The notes beneath the pieces are model-generated. The model saw nothing but the letters and a program-made list of their open reading frames with translations. It had not been told where the DNA came from and made no database searches. This document shows, piece by piece, positions 1 through 5,900 of a DNA stretch of 10,945 nucleotides (within the stretch, counting starts at the first letter, position 1; each line of letters begins with the position of its first letter). Origin of the DNA: Candidatus Heimdallarchaeota archaeon LC_2 (lineage in GTDB: Archaea > Asgardarchaeota > Heimdallarchaeia > Heimdallarchaeales > Kariarchaeaceae). The position numbers and the translations under genes are program-made. Where the stretch lies: NCBI GenBank assembly GCA_001940725.1, contig MDVR01000115.1, positions 1 through 10,945 of the forward strand. Reading direction: 5' to 3'.

Positions 1-1
1 A

Positions 2-376
2 GGTTGGTATTCATTTACAATTTTATATGAGGGCTTTGATCAAAGTGATCTTGAAACTACATTAAGTTATACTTCTACTGTGGTGCTCACTCAGACTTTA
101 ACTCAGGAAGAAGAATCATTACCTGATACAGGAATAATTGAATTTTGGGTTTTTATTGTAATTGGTGTAATCTTAATAGTGGGTCTAGCTAAATTCTTAG
201 CTAAATCTCATTCATACGATAAATTCCCTATTGAAGAGGATTATACTAAGAATATAGACGAAGCGATGAATAAATCAAAATCTAGTTTCACTCCCAATCT
301 ACAATATTGTGGGAATTGTGGATCTAATCTAGATGTTGCCGACTTATTCTGTAGTGACTGTGGGATCAAAATCTAA
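2..376 (+). CDS. Membrane protein with C-terminal zinc ribbon, 5' partial
   Basis: The reading frame is open from base 2, so the gene begins before the window; the GTG at 80 is only an internal codon. The 124 visible residues show a polar stretch (1-46) that is probably extracytoplasmic, one hydrophobic segment (about 47-67), a charged linker, and a C-terminal zinc ribbon with two CxxC pairs (C103, C106, C117, C120, motifs CGNCG and CSDCG). This order resembles the tail of archaeal surface or secreted-domain proteins that end in a transmembrane anchor and a small cytoplasmic zinc ribbon. The ribbon presumably mediates protein contacts inside the cell. The function of the missing N-terminal part is unknown. 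The frame, membrane segment and cysteines are seen directly; topology and role are inferred. Confidence 0.8.
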   Translation, partial: GWYSFTILYEGFDQSDLETTLSYTSTVVLTQTLTQEEESLPDTGIIEFWVFIVIGVILIVGLAKFLAKSHSYDKFPIEEDYTKNIDEAMNKSKSSFTPNLQYCGNCGSNLDVADLFCSDCGIKI

Positions 377-379
377 ACT

Positions 380-418
380 ACGTTTTTGGCCCTCAAACGT
401 CCTAGTTTTCATTTTGGA
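380..418 (+). terminator. Possible terminator after the zinc-ribbon gene
   Basis: Four bases after the stop codon lie 6-bp inverted arms (ACGTTT at 380-385, AAACGT at 395-400), followed by a T-rich stretch (TTTTCATTTT). Archaeal termination often needs only the T-rich part. The stem is short, so this is a weak call. Confidence 0.3.
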
Positions 419-495
419 TAAATATTTTAATCAAATAATAGGATAATTAAATTAACATTTATTTGACTTTGTATTTTGAGATAGATCGATTTTAA

Positions 496-615
496 ATTGC
501 GGATTATCATCCTAATACGCATTACAAAATAAAGAGATTTCAGTTAAATTAAAAATGTCTAAGTCCTCAAACTATCTTATTCTTTGAAATACATAGTATG
601 CTCATAATCCGCAAT
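496..615. repeat. 12-bp perfect inverted repeat bounding about 120 bp
   Basis: ATTGCGGATTAT at 496-507 is matched by its exact reverse complement ATAATCCGCAAT at 604-615, with 96 bp between. The arms contain the only GC-rich words in a very AT-rich stretch. No convincing target-site duplication flanks them, and no ORF lies inside. It could be a tiny MITE-like insertion or paired regulatory sites. Apart from this repeat and the hairpin next to it, nothing gene-like is seen between 377 and 811. Confidence 0.6.
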
Positions 616-619
616 ATAA

Positions 620-643
620 TTGATTAAATATTAGTTTAATCAA
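620..643. repeat. 9-bp perfect hairpin
   Basis: TTGATTAAA (620-628) and TTTAATCAA (635-643) are perfect inverted arms around a 6-base loop. No T tract follows on either strand, so it is not an obvious terminator. It lies about 170 bp upstream of the DUF3592 gene. Its right arm is part of a sequence that, read on the minus strand (636-649), matches the 14-base core of the direct repeats at 9687 and 9887 with one or two differences. Confidence 0.45.
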
Positions 644-776
644 CCAAAAATTCCTCAATTCATAAAATTATGTGAAACCCATTAAATGCTCAGATGACTC
701 ATTAGCGTGTATCAGACAGTGGTTTATAAGATGTATAAAAATGAAGATTTTTTTGAGATTGAATGAATGACAAATG

Positions 777-788
777 TTATAATTTAAA
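777..788 (+). promoter_or_regulatory. TATA-like box for the DUF3592 gene
   Basis: TTATAATTTAAA lies 24-35 nt before the ATG at 812, the spacing expected of an archaeal TATA box driving a leaderless transcript. In such AT-rich DNA the match alone is weak. A second candidate, TTTATAAG, lies at 723-730. Confidence 0.35.
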
Positions 789-811
789 ATTAAATTGTTG
801 TATCAATTATC

Positions 812-1480
812 ATGAATTTTACTTCAAAGATTAAATCAGTCAAATCACAAGTCGCAATTATTTTCGTTCTCCTTAGTATTATATACTTAATTTTCAACAC
901 TTCACTACAAAATGGGTTAATCGGCAGGATAGTATCATTTATTCCCGTAATTATATTTATTATACCTTCTTTACCGACTCTACTAGAAGGAATAGAAAAT
1001 AAGAATTGGACAACAACTCAAGGTAGTATTCATGTTAGTAATCTTTCTAGTACCTCTACAAGAGATCTCATGTTTAGTGGCTCTGAAATCCCAGCAATAG
1101 TGACTTTTACTAAATATACAGCTTATGTTTCCTACAAATATACTGTAGATGGAATAACATATTATTCATCAAGGATAATGTCTAGATATGGATTATTCAA
1201 TCGAATCACTGGTGGGTCTATAAGTAAGAGATCAAGACAGAATCTTATTAATAAATATCCCAAGGACAAAAAAGTCAAGACATATTACGATCCAGACGAT
1301 CATTATAATGCAATACTAGAGCCAGGAATTCCCTTAGGATTAATTTTTTATTACTTTATTTTATTATTAGGCTTGTTTTTTGGAATAAATTCAGACAATC
1401 CAGCTCAAATCTTAACTTTCTTGTTTGGCTTTTATATTGTCTTTATTGTTATATTTATACTTTCTTATAAAACGTTTTAA
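812..1480 (+). CDS. DUF3592-type membrane protein
   Basis: This 222-residue protein has four predicted membrane segments (about 14-29, 40-58, 174-192, 199-218). A soluble domain (62-172) lies between the second and third. That domain shows the pattern I associate with DUF3592: a W at 66, an alternating strand VSYKYTVDGITYYSSRI (106-122), then NKYPKDKKVKTYYDPDD (147-163) running into AILEPG just before the third membrane segment. DUF3592 proteins are widespread in bacteria and archaea and have no established biochemical role. The ATG start is supported by a TATA-like box about 27 nt upstream; no Shine-Dalgarno sequence is visible. The gene is monocistronic: the downstream neighbour is repeat copy A, which begins 61 bp after the stop. 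Family membership is recognised by eye. Confidence 0.8.
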   Translation: MNFTSKIKSVKSQVAIIFVLLSIIYLIFNTSLQNGLIGRIVSFIPVIIFIIPSLPTLLEGIENKNWTTTQGSIHVSNLSSTSTRDLMFSGSEIPAIVTFTKYTAYVSYKYTVDGITYYSSRIMSRYGLFNRITGGSISKRSRQNLINKYPKDKKVKTYYDPDDHYNAILEPGIPLGLIFYYFILLLGLFFGINSDNPAQILTFLFGFYIVFIVIFILSYKTF

Positions 1481-1541
1481 AGTTAGCTCTGATGCTAAAC
1501 ATAGAGATATTTCCCAAATGTAGGAAGCAATCAGTAGAAAT

Positions 1542-2002
1542 CAATATTCGAAAACCAAAAAAAAAGTCCTTAGAGGGGATATACCTCTAAGAACTGTTTG
1601 AGCACTGTAACACATTTGTAATGAACTCAACTATTTTTATTTTGATCATGGTATCACGATATTTTTCTTCTGGCGTTTGACTAATAAATATAATAAATAA
1701 ATAAAATAAGTATTAGACACTAATAATTTAGCAGTATAACAAAGCTGTTCTAGGTATTACCCCTTCCAAAACTTTTCATACAAAACGCCTCGATCGTAAG
1801 TGAACGTGGGCTAAACATCTCGTCGAAACTTGACGCTTACACCCCGTTTCTTTCAAACGGATCTTCTTTCCGTGATCTCGTCCAGAATAAAACTTGGTAA
1901 TCTTCACAGACCCCCAAGTGGTATAGACTTATACACATGGCTAATGGAATTAATGGTAATCAATTAAATCTCAACCAACTACTCCAGAGTGGATGAATCG
2001 TT
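1542..2002. repeat. Dispersed repeat, copy A (long form)
   Basis: These 461 bp are closely matched by copy C (4332-4806), by the left three quarters in copy B (2753-3108), and partly by D and E. The left end (caatattcgaaaacc) is shared with B and the right end (ggatgaatcgtt) with C. It has no intact ORF on either strand. Internal features are the terminator-like hairpin at the left end, CGTCG-AAACT-TGACG (1821-1835), and CCGTTT-CTTTC-AAACGG (1844-1860). It lacks a 12-base piece near 1620 that C and E keep; the loss lies between short TTGTAA direct repeats and looks like a slippage deletion. No terminal inverted repeats are evident. It lies between the DUF3592 gene and the toxin-antitoxin-like pair. 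Confidence 0.9.
1557..1594 (-). terminator. Hairpin plus T9 tract at the end of repeat copy A
   Basis: Read on the minus strand, an 11-bp stem (arms 1584-1594 and 1566-1576, one G-T wobble, 7-base loop) is followed by nine T residues (1557-1565). This is the form of a factor-independent terminator for transcription coming through the repeat from right to left. The same structure is present in copies B and C. Read on the plus strand it is an A tract followed by a hairpin. Confidence 0.6.
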
Positions 2003-2135
2003 TTGAGATCAAAATCAAAGTAGATTTACGATGCATTGAAAGGTTACATCAGATGTTTAATTACTGATATATGATGTACTTTATTATTATGTGGTGAATA
2101 GAAGGTTTTTATTAAATTGAGAACTAAATATATTG

Positions 2136-2417
2136 ATGACAGAATCTGAAGTCGAAGTGACAAAAGAAGAACTTAGACAATTTCAGAGAATGAAGTTAAT
2201 TACCCGAATCAGAGAATTGAAGGATCAAAAAGATCTTTTTGAGAAAAAATATAAGATGGATATAAAAGATTTCGAAGTGATGTTACGACAACAAGAGGAA
2301 GATTTCAGCTTATTTGACATTTCCCTTGAGTGGAAGGCTGTTGATGCAGAAATTAAAGAATTAGAAAACCAGTTATCTGAGGTTGAGCATACTAAGTCTT
2401 TCAGAATTACAGAGTAA
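2136..2417 (+). CDS. Small coiled-coil protein, putative antitoxin partner
   Basis: This 93-residue, highly charged protein starts at ATG 2136 (a TTG lies one codon earlier). Two heptad-rich helices are visible, about 9-40 and 62-85, joined by KKYKMDIKDFE (37-47). It has no membrane segment, cysteine or DNA-binding motif I recognise. I associate the pattern ELxxLKxxxxxFExKYxMxxxxFE with small proteins encoded just upstream of toxin-like genes in archaea and bacteria; that is from memory and unproven. Its last 35 bp overlap the start of the TumE-like gene in another frame, which implies co-translation and strongly suggests a functional pair. It would then be the antidote. No recognised HTH means any autoregulation would be unusual. 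The pair is bracketed by repeat copies A and B. Confidence 0.7.
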   Translation: MTESEVEVTKEELRQFQRMKLITRIRELKDQKDLFEKKYKMDIKDFEVMLRQQEEDFSLFDISLEWKAVDAEIKELENQLSEVEHTKSFRITE

Positions 2418-2730
2418 GTTTAAATTCATCATTGATATTGAATATATTGATTTTAGGTCAACCAATTCTTTCTACTATTCTAAATTCATTTTAGTTTTTA
2501 AAGACCAATCAAAGATGTTTATTACTGAATTTGTTTCACTCAATGAACGTTCCTATTCATATCATCTACAAAATCAACAAAATGAGCTTATCCAGAGATG
2601 GGATAATTCTCCACATCATAGTGAATTAGAAACCTTCCCACACCATACCCATTTAGGTAATGATATATTAGGATCAAAAGAAATCACCCTGGAGGATGTA
2701 TTAATTCTTATTTCCTCAAGATTTGGATAA
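2383..2730 (+). CDS. TumE/DUF6516-like putative toxin
   Basis: This 115-residue protein starts at TTG 2383, inside the preceding gene. The next ATG (2515) would remove about 44 residues of the folded N-terminal part, so TTG is preferred. The diagnostic region is 57-91: SYSYHLQNQQ, then RWDNSPHHSELETFPHHTH, then SKEITLEDVLILI near the C-terminus. This SYH...RWDNxPHH...FPHHxH signature is what I know from the DUF6516 family, labelled TumE-type toxin in toxin-antitoxin annotations. The histidine clusters suggest a metal-binding or nuclease-like active site, but I cannot show a mechanism. The usual family partner is an HTH antitoxin; here the partner is a coiled-coil protein overlapping by 35 bp. 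The stop lies 22 bp before repeat copy B. Family assignment is from motif memory. Confidence 0.7.
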   Translation: MSILSLSELQSKFKFIIDIEYIDFRSTNSFYYSKFILVFKDQSKMFITEFVSLNERSYSYHLQNQQNELIQRWDNSPHHSELETFPHHTHLGNDILGSKEITLEDVLILISSRFG

Positions 2731-2752
2731 ATTAGATTTTATATTCAAAAAA

Positions 2753-3108
2753 CAATATTCGAAAACCAAAAAAAAGTCCTTGGAGGGGATATACCTCTAA
2801 GAACTGTTTGAGCACTGTAACACAACTGTAATGATTTTCAACTATTTTAATTTTGGTCTTGGTATCACGATATTTTTCTTCAGGCGTTTGATTAATAAAT
2901 ATAATAAATTAGATATCAGACACTAAATTTAGCAGTATAACAAAGCTGTTCTAGGTATTATCCATTCCAAACTTTATTTTACAAAACAAAACGCCTCGAT
3001 CGTAAGTAAACGTGGGCTAAACATCTCGTCGAAACTCGACGCTTACACCCCGTTTCTTTCAAACGGATTTTTGTCAATGATTTCCGTGGTCTCGTCCAGA
3101 ATAGATCT
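2753..3108. repeat. Dispersed repeat, copy B (short form)
   Basis: This copy matches A and C from the left end (caatattcgaaaacc) through gaatagatct and then stops, lacking the last 95-100 bp of the long form. Fragment D ends at the same point. The hairpin CGTCG-AAACT-CGACG (3027-3041) is fully paired here, where A and C have a G-T pair, and CCGTTT-CTTTC-AAACGG (3050-3066) is intact. The left end lies 22 bp after the TumE-like stop codon. On the minus strand a stretch beginning QTPEEKYRDTKTKIKIVE stays open to the repeat end. Confidence 0.9.
2768..2804 (-). terminator. Hairpin plus T8 tract in repeat copy B
   Basis: This is the same minus-strand hairpin as in copy A (arms 2794-2804 and 2776-2786, T8 at 2768-2775), with one stem base changed so that a single A-C mismatch appears. 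Confidence 0.5.
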
Positions 3109-3208
3109 AGAATCATTAGTATTTTTGAAATTCGTATGTATATAGTTTAGATTAGTGAAAATAGATTTATCGAAAATATTTTTTATAGTATAGGAAATAA
3201 TAATAATA

Positions 3209-3451
3209 TTACAAGTAATTGTAACAGTAAATGTGCACATATCTCATATCCATTGGTTTGTCATGATGAAATGGTATTTGAAAAGGGCTCTCATTGTCCA
3301 TCTGTACCAAAATTTTAGGGGAAACATCTTCAATTGAGCCACAATCTTTGCACTTGAAAACTGGTATTGTACTATAGATTGATTTTGTCGTTATAGAGGA
3401 TAATGTATCTTTTCTCCATACGAGGTCATTACTATCTGGTTGTTCTGCCAT
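3209..3451 (-). CDS. Small zinc-binding protein, hypothetical
   Basis: This 80-residue protein starts at ATG 3451. C34 and C37 (FKCKDCGS) together with H73 and C76 (HIYC) form a CxxC...HxxC set that could hold one zinc ion in a small finger or treble-clef-like fold. No membrane segment is present and I do not recognise the family. A TATA-like box (TTTATATCC on the minus strand) lies 24-35 nt upstream, supporting a leaderless transcript and this start. The gene is divergent from the tail-anchored protein gene at 3601, with 149 bp between. Downstream, about 100 bp of non-repeat sequence separates it from repeat copy B. The small size leaves some doubt that it is expressed. Confidence 0.55.
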   Translation of the reverse strand: MAEQPDSNDLVWRKDTLSSITTKSIYSTIPVFKCKDCGSIEDVSPKILVQMDNESPFQIPFHHDKPMDMRYVHIYCYNYL

Positions 3452-3474
3452 GTTTCTATAGTAACGACTTTCAA

Positions 3475-3486
3475 GGATATAAATTT
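3475..3486 (-). promoter_or_regulatory. TATA-like box for the small zinc protein
   Basis: The plus-strand sequence GGATATAAATTT reads AAATTTATATCC on the minus strand and is centred about 29 nt before the ATG at 3451, as expected for a leaderless archaeal promoter. Confidence 0.45.
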
Positions 3487-3600
3487 TCTAGTTTATTTTT
3501 ACTTGCGTGAAGATAGAGCTATCCGAAAATATTAGATTAATTTGCATTTTATCAGAGTTCACAGAAAGAGATTAAATTAAAGTTAAACAATCAACCATCG

Positions 3601-4227
3601 ATGTCAGATAGTTCTATAGAACCAGTGCAAGAAGCACCAGAACAACCTGAACAAGAACCAACACCTCCTGTTTTGGATATAAGAAAATATACTAGAGATG
3701 AAATATTTGACGCGTGGAAAAATTTTTTGTTTGATGAGATCGTAAGGGTTAACGATCTGCGATTTGATCTTGAAAGATTAATATTTTCAAAAGAGGAAAA
3801 AGATCACTCGATTTTAATTGATCAGATTAAAATCGACTATATTAATCGATTAGACTGGCACAGATATATTATAGAAAGCAATATCAACGTAAATTCTTTT
3901 TTAACAATTGCATTATCGATCCACAAGAAAAAAAAAATTAGCATAAACGCTAAAGATGATTATCTTATGGTTGAAGAAACACATGTGGCTGGCGATGATT
4001 CGATACAATTTCAAGCTGATGAATCTACAACACAAGTGGTAAAGAATGTTCAAAAACACTTCAAAAAAGAAATGGATGAAAATGAACAAATCCTAACACA
4101 GAGAGTAATAAACTTGACAAATGCAATAGAACGTTATGCTGAACATGCAAAGGATACCCGAAACCAAAGAATTTCTATTATTGCCTTATTCGTCTCATTA
4201 TCGGCATGGGCAACTTTGCTTCTTTAA
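3601..4227 (+). CDS. Tail-anchored coiled-coil protein, hypothetical
   Basis: I do not recognise this 208-residue protein. It begins with an acidic, Pro/Gln/Glu-rich, probably disordered region (1-24), continues with a charged, mostly helical body (25-188) containing heptad-like stretches (about 35-65 and 145-185), and ends in one hydrophobic segment (about 191-208, ISIIALFVSLSAWATLLL) with no residues after it. That is the arrangement of a C-terminal tail anchor, which would place the body in the cytoplasm at the membrane. There are no cysteines or obvious catalytic motifs. The ATG at 3601 follows an AT-rich leader without a Shine-Dalgarno sequence. The gene is divergent from the small zinc protein and is followed by a T-rich tract and repeat copy C. 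A membrane-associated scaffold or effector role would be a guess. Confidence 0.75.
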   Translation: MSDSSIEPVQEAPEQPEQEPTPPVLDIRKYTRDEIFDAWKNFLFDEIVRVNDLRFDLERLIFSKEEKDHSILIDQIKIDYINRLDWHRYIIESNINVNSFLTIALSIHKKKKISINAKDDYLMVEETHVAGDDSIQFQADESTTQVVKNVQKHFKKEMDENEQILTQRVINLTNAIERYAEHAKDTRNQRISIIALFVSLSAWATLLL

Positions 4228-4228
4228 T

Positions 4229-4250
4229 TCAATTCTATTTAATTTTTTTA
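4229..4250 (+). terminator. T-rich tract after the tail-anchored protein gene
   Basis: Directly after the stop codon is a T-rich run ending in seven T residues (aattttttta). Archaeal RNA polymerase can terminate at such tracts without a hairpin. Confidence 0.4.
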
Positions 4251-4331
4251 CCGGGGCATCCTTAAGTTACATATATAAGTTGAAGATCAAATTCGATCGA
4301 TGAATGATTTGAATGATCGATGGATAAAAAT

Positions 4332-4806
4332 GATTCCTAAAACCAAAAAAAAGTCCTTAGAGGGGATATACCTCTAAGAACTGTTTGAGCACTGTAACAC
4401 ATTATGTAAATAATTTTGTAATGATTTTCAACTATTTTTATTTTGATCTTGGTATCACGATATTTTTCTTCTGGCGTTTGACTGATAAATAAATAAATTA
4501 GATATTAAATCACTAATAATTTAGCAGTATAACAAAGCTGTTCTAGGTATTACCCCTTCCAAACTTGATTTTACAAAACAAAACGCCTCGATCATAAGTG
4601 AACGTGGGCTAAACATCTCGTCGAAACTTGACGCTTACACCCCGTTTCTTTCAAACGAATTTTTGTCAATGATTTCCGTGATCTTGTCCAGAATAGATCT
4701 TGGTAATCTTCACAGACCCCCAAGCGGTATCAGACTTATACACATTAACGGAATTAATGGTAATCAATTAAATCTCAACCAACTACTCCAGAGTGGATGA
4801 ATCGTT
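4332..4806. repeat. Dispersed repeat, copy C (long form)
   Basis: At 475 bp this is the most complete copy. It carries the left hairpin, the 12-base segment missing from A and B, and the 95-bp right extension shared with A (tggtaatcttcacagacc through ggatgaatcgtt). The left end matches A and B only from about aaaaccaaaa, so the exact start is uncertain by several bases. One arm of the internal CCGTTT/AAACGG hairpin is mutated (AAACGA). It lies between the tail-anchored protein gene and the convergent winged-helix gene. No intact ORF is present. Confidence 0.9.
4345..4381 (-). terminator. Hairpin plus T8 tract in repeat copy C
   Basis: On the minus strand the stem (arms 4371-4381 and 4353-4363, 7-base loop) is followed by T8 (4345-4352). 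The sequence is identical to the hairpin in copy A. Confidence 0.6.
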
Positions 4807-4850
4807 CTAGGACCTTATTTTTTGTTATCATTATTATTATTGTTCTTCAA

Positions 4851-5108
4851 TTATTGCAACCATGATCTAACTAACTTAATTCCCTCTATTGTTATATACC
4901 ATGATTTTGTTCTACCCGTTTTTGAAGTTATCAAACCCTCTGCTCTTAAAGATTTCATCACTTTGTTCACTTTTTTTCTTAACAGAGAATTATTCCTTAT
5001 ATTAATTGGTAGGTGATTTACTATTTTTTCTATTGGATTGTGTGCTTTTGGAGATCCGTTGTTGGCAAAATAAACAGCAGTTAACAATGCTTTTTGAAAA
5101 TTATCCAA
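4851..5108 (-). CDS. Small winged-helix DNA-binding protein
   Basis: This 85-residue protein starts at TTG 5108; an in-frame stop lies shortly upstream and a TATA-like box 23-32 nt before the TTG supports it. The body LLRKKVNKVMKSLRAEGLI (42-60) reads as a recognition helix running into the first wing strand. TSKTGRTKSWYITIEGI (61-77) forms the wing and the last helix, the layout of archaeal winged-helix regulators. No ligand domain is present, so it probably acts as a simple dimeric repressor. It is divergent from a second winged-helix gene at 5345, and the 236 bp between them hold two palindromes. The gene runs toward repeat copy C, and its stop is 45 bp from the repeat end. Confidence 0.7.
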   Translation of the reverse strand: MDNFQKALLTAVYFANNGSPKAHNPIEKIVNHLPINIRNNSLLRKKVNKVMKSLRAEGLITSKTGRTKSWYITIEGIKLVRSWLQ

Positions 5109-5130
5109 CCTAATTATTTTACCTTAACTC

Positions 5131-5140
5131 TAAATATAAG
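5131..5140 (-). promoter_or_regulatory. TATA-like box for the small winged-helix gene
   Basis: TAAATATAAG on the plus strand reads CTTATATTTA on the minus strand and lies 23-32 nt before the TTG at 5108, which fits a leaderless transcript. Confidence 0.45.
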
Positions 5141-5156
5141 TTTTATTCTTTGTTGA

Positions 5157-5201
5157 ATATACCGAAGGCAATAATAAAAATTAAATACGCCTTTGGTATA
5201 T
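5157..5201. repeat. 13-bp inverted repeat between divergent regulators
   Basis: ATATACCGAAGGC (5157-5169) and GCCTTTGGTATAT (5189-5201) are inverted copies with one mismatch, which is a G-U pair in plus-strand RNA, around 19 bases. It sits just upstream of the TATA-like box of the minus-strand winged-helix gene, where an operator or activator site would lie. An RNA hairpin role is also possible. Confidence 0.6.
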
Positions 5202-5280
5202 AAGAAATCACTTGAATTGCCAAATTGCATAAAGTTTCAAACTTACAATATATACCATAGACGATGTAGGATGTCAGATT

Positions 5281-5302
5281 TATATATTGTAAACAATATA
5301 TA
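5281..5302. promoter_or_regulatory. Palindromic operator candidate upstream of the 161-aa winged-helix gene
   Basis: TATATATTGT-AA-ACAATATATA is a perfect palindrome with 10-bp arms and a 2-base centre. The same half-site, ACAATATATA, recurs alone at 5245-5254. It lies immediately upstream of the TATA-like box of the gene starting at 5345, the position expected of an archaeal operator. Autoregulation by one of the two flanking winged-helix proteins is a reasonable inference. Confidence 0.5.
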
Positions 5303-5311
5303 AATGAAATG

Positions 5312-5320
5312 TTTATATAT
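5312..5320 (+). promoter_or_regulatory. TATA-like box for the 161-aa winged-helix gene
   Basis: TTTATATAT lies 25-33 nt before the ATG at 5345. This argues that the upstream in-frame ATG at 5309, which falls in front of the box, is not the start. Confidence 0.45.
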
Positions 5321-5344
5321 GTATATATCAATATATCAATAGGA

Positions 5345-5830
5345 ATGGCGATAAGTAACATTAAGCGAAGCAATCGATCGAAACAAAAAAGTCGATCTGC
5401 TAATACTGCTAAAGCAACTAGAATGTTTCAAGCTAATCAACTTAAATTGAGAAATAAATATAAAGAAAAAATATTCAATTTTATTCAAAACAATCAGGAT
5501 CACACTGCATATAGTATATCAAAAGCACTCAAACACCCGTTATCCTCTACTCAATCAATTATTAATGAATTAGTCTCAGATCTAAAGATCATTTATGATG
5601 AGAGGGAAGAAAAAGGAAGGAAACGAAAAGTGCTTAGAGTGTTTAGCTACGATGATTTCATTTTTGATAATTTTAATATAGACAATCTTGCCGATCCTTT
5701 GGCTGTATCCCAAATGGAAAAGACTTTGACCAAGAATTACAATGTAAATATAATGAGGTCTGATGGATCGATTGATGTAATTACTCCAGAAGATTCGTTA
5801 ACAAAATATATTGAGATAAATTCCAAGTAA
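5345..5830 (+). CDS. Winged-helix regulator with C-terminal extension
   Basis: The ATG at 5345 gives 161 residues. An upstream in-frame ATG (5309) would add 12 residues encoded by promoter-like AT repeats and is less likely. After a basic, Ser/Arg/Lys-rich N-terminus (1-30), a winged-helix fold is visible: helix 40-49 (KEKIFNFIQN), helix 54-62 (TAYSISKAL), recognition helix 65-81 (PLSSTQSIINELVSDLK), and a wing with a basic tip (EEKGRKRKVLRVF, 88-100). The remaining 60 residues are acidic and unrecognised and may mediate dimerisation or partner binding. It is divergent from a smaller winged-helix gene, and a perfect palindrome just upstream suggests autoregulation. It converges on the beta-propeller gene, with a shared terminator between them. 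Confidence 0.75.
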   Translation: MAISNIKRSNRSKQKSRSANTAKATRMFQANQLKLRNKYKEKIFNFIQNNQDHTAYSISKALKHPLSSTQSIINELVSDLKIIYDEREEKGRKRKVLRVFSYDDFIFDNFNIDNLADPLAVSQMEKTLTKNYNVNIMRSDGSIDVITPEDSLTKYIEINSK

Positions 5831-5866
5831 GATTCGCAATTAACACGTATAGTCATTACAACATCC

Positions 5867-5891
5867 AAAAAAGAAAAATTGTTTTACAATT
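5867..5891. terminator. Probable bidirectional terminator between convergent genes
   Basis: AATTGT-TTT-ACAATT (5877-5891) is a 6-bp hairpin in the 70 bp between two convergent stop codons. On the minus strand it runs into T5CT6, a good terminator for the beta-propeller gene. On the plus strand it is followed by CAATTTAATTT. Confidence 0.5.
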
Positions 5892-5900
5892 CAATTTAAT

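Noticed and set aside
377..811. tRNA or other standard RNA gene in the gene-free stretch
   Set aside because: No T-loop (GGTTCRA) or acceptor stem pattern was found here or elsewhere in the window by eye.
3043..3240. 65-codon minus-strand ORF
   Set aside because: Its C-terminal third is simply repeat copy B read in one frame, and the rest is low-complexity AT-rich sequence; it also overlaps the better-supported zinc protein gene.
1542..4806. CRISPR array or group II intron as explanation of the repeats
   Set aside because: Repeats are hundreds of bases long and separated by genes, not by short uniform spacers, and there are no cas genes. No domain-V-like sequence or reverse transcriptase was seen.
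4822..5016. 64-codon plus-strand ORF
   Set aside because: Mirror frame of the winged-helix gene on the minus strand; no protein-like features of its own.
5143..5373. 76-codon minus-strand ORF in the divergent regulator region
   Set aside because: It covers the palindromes and TATA-like box and overlaps the start of the 161-residue regulator; its composition is that of AT-rich intergenic DNA.
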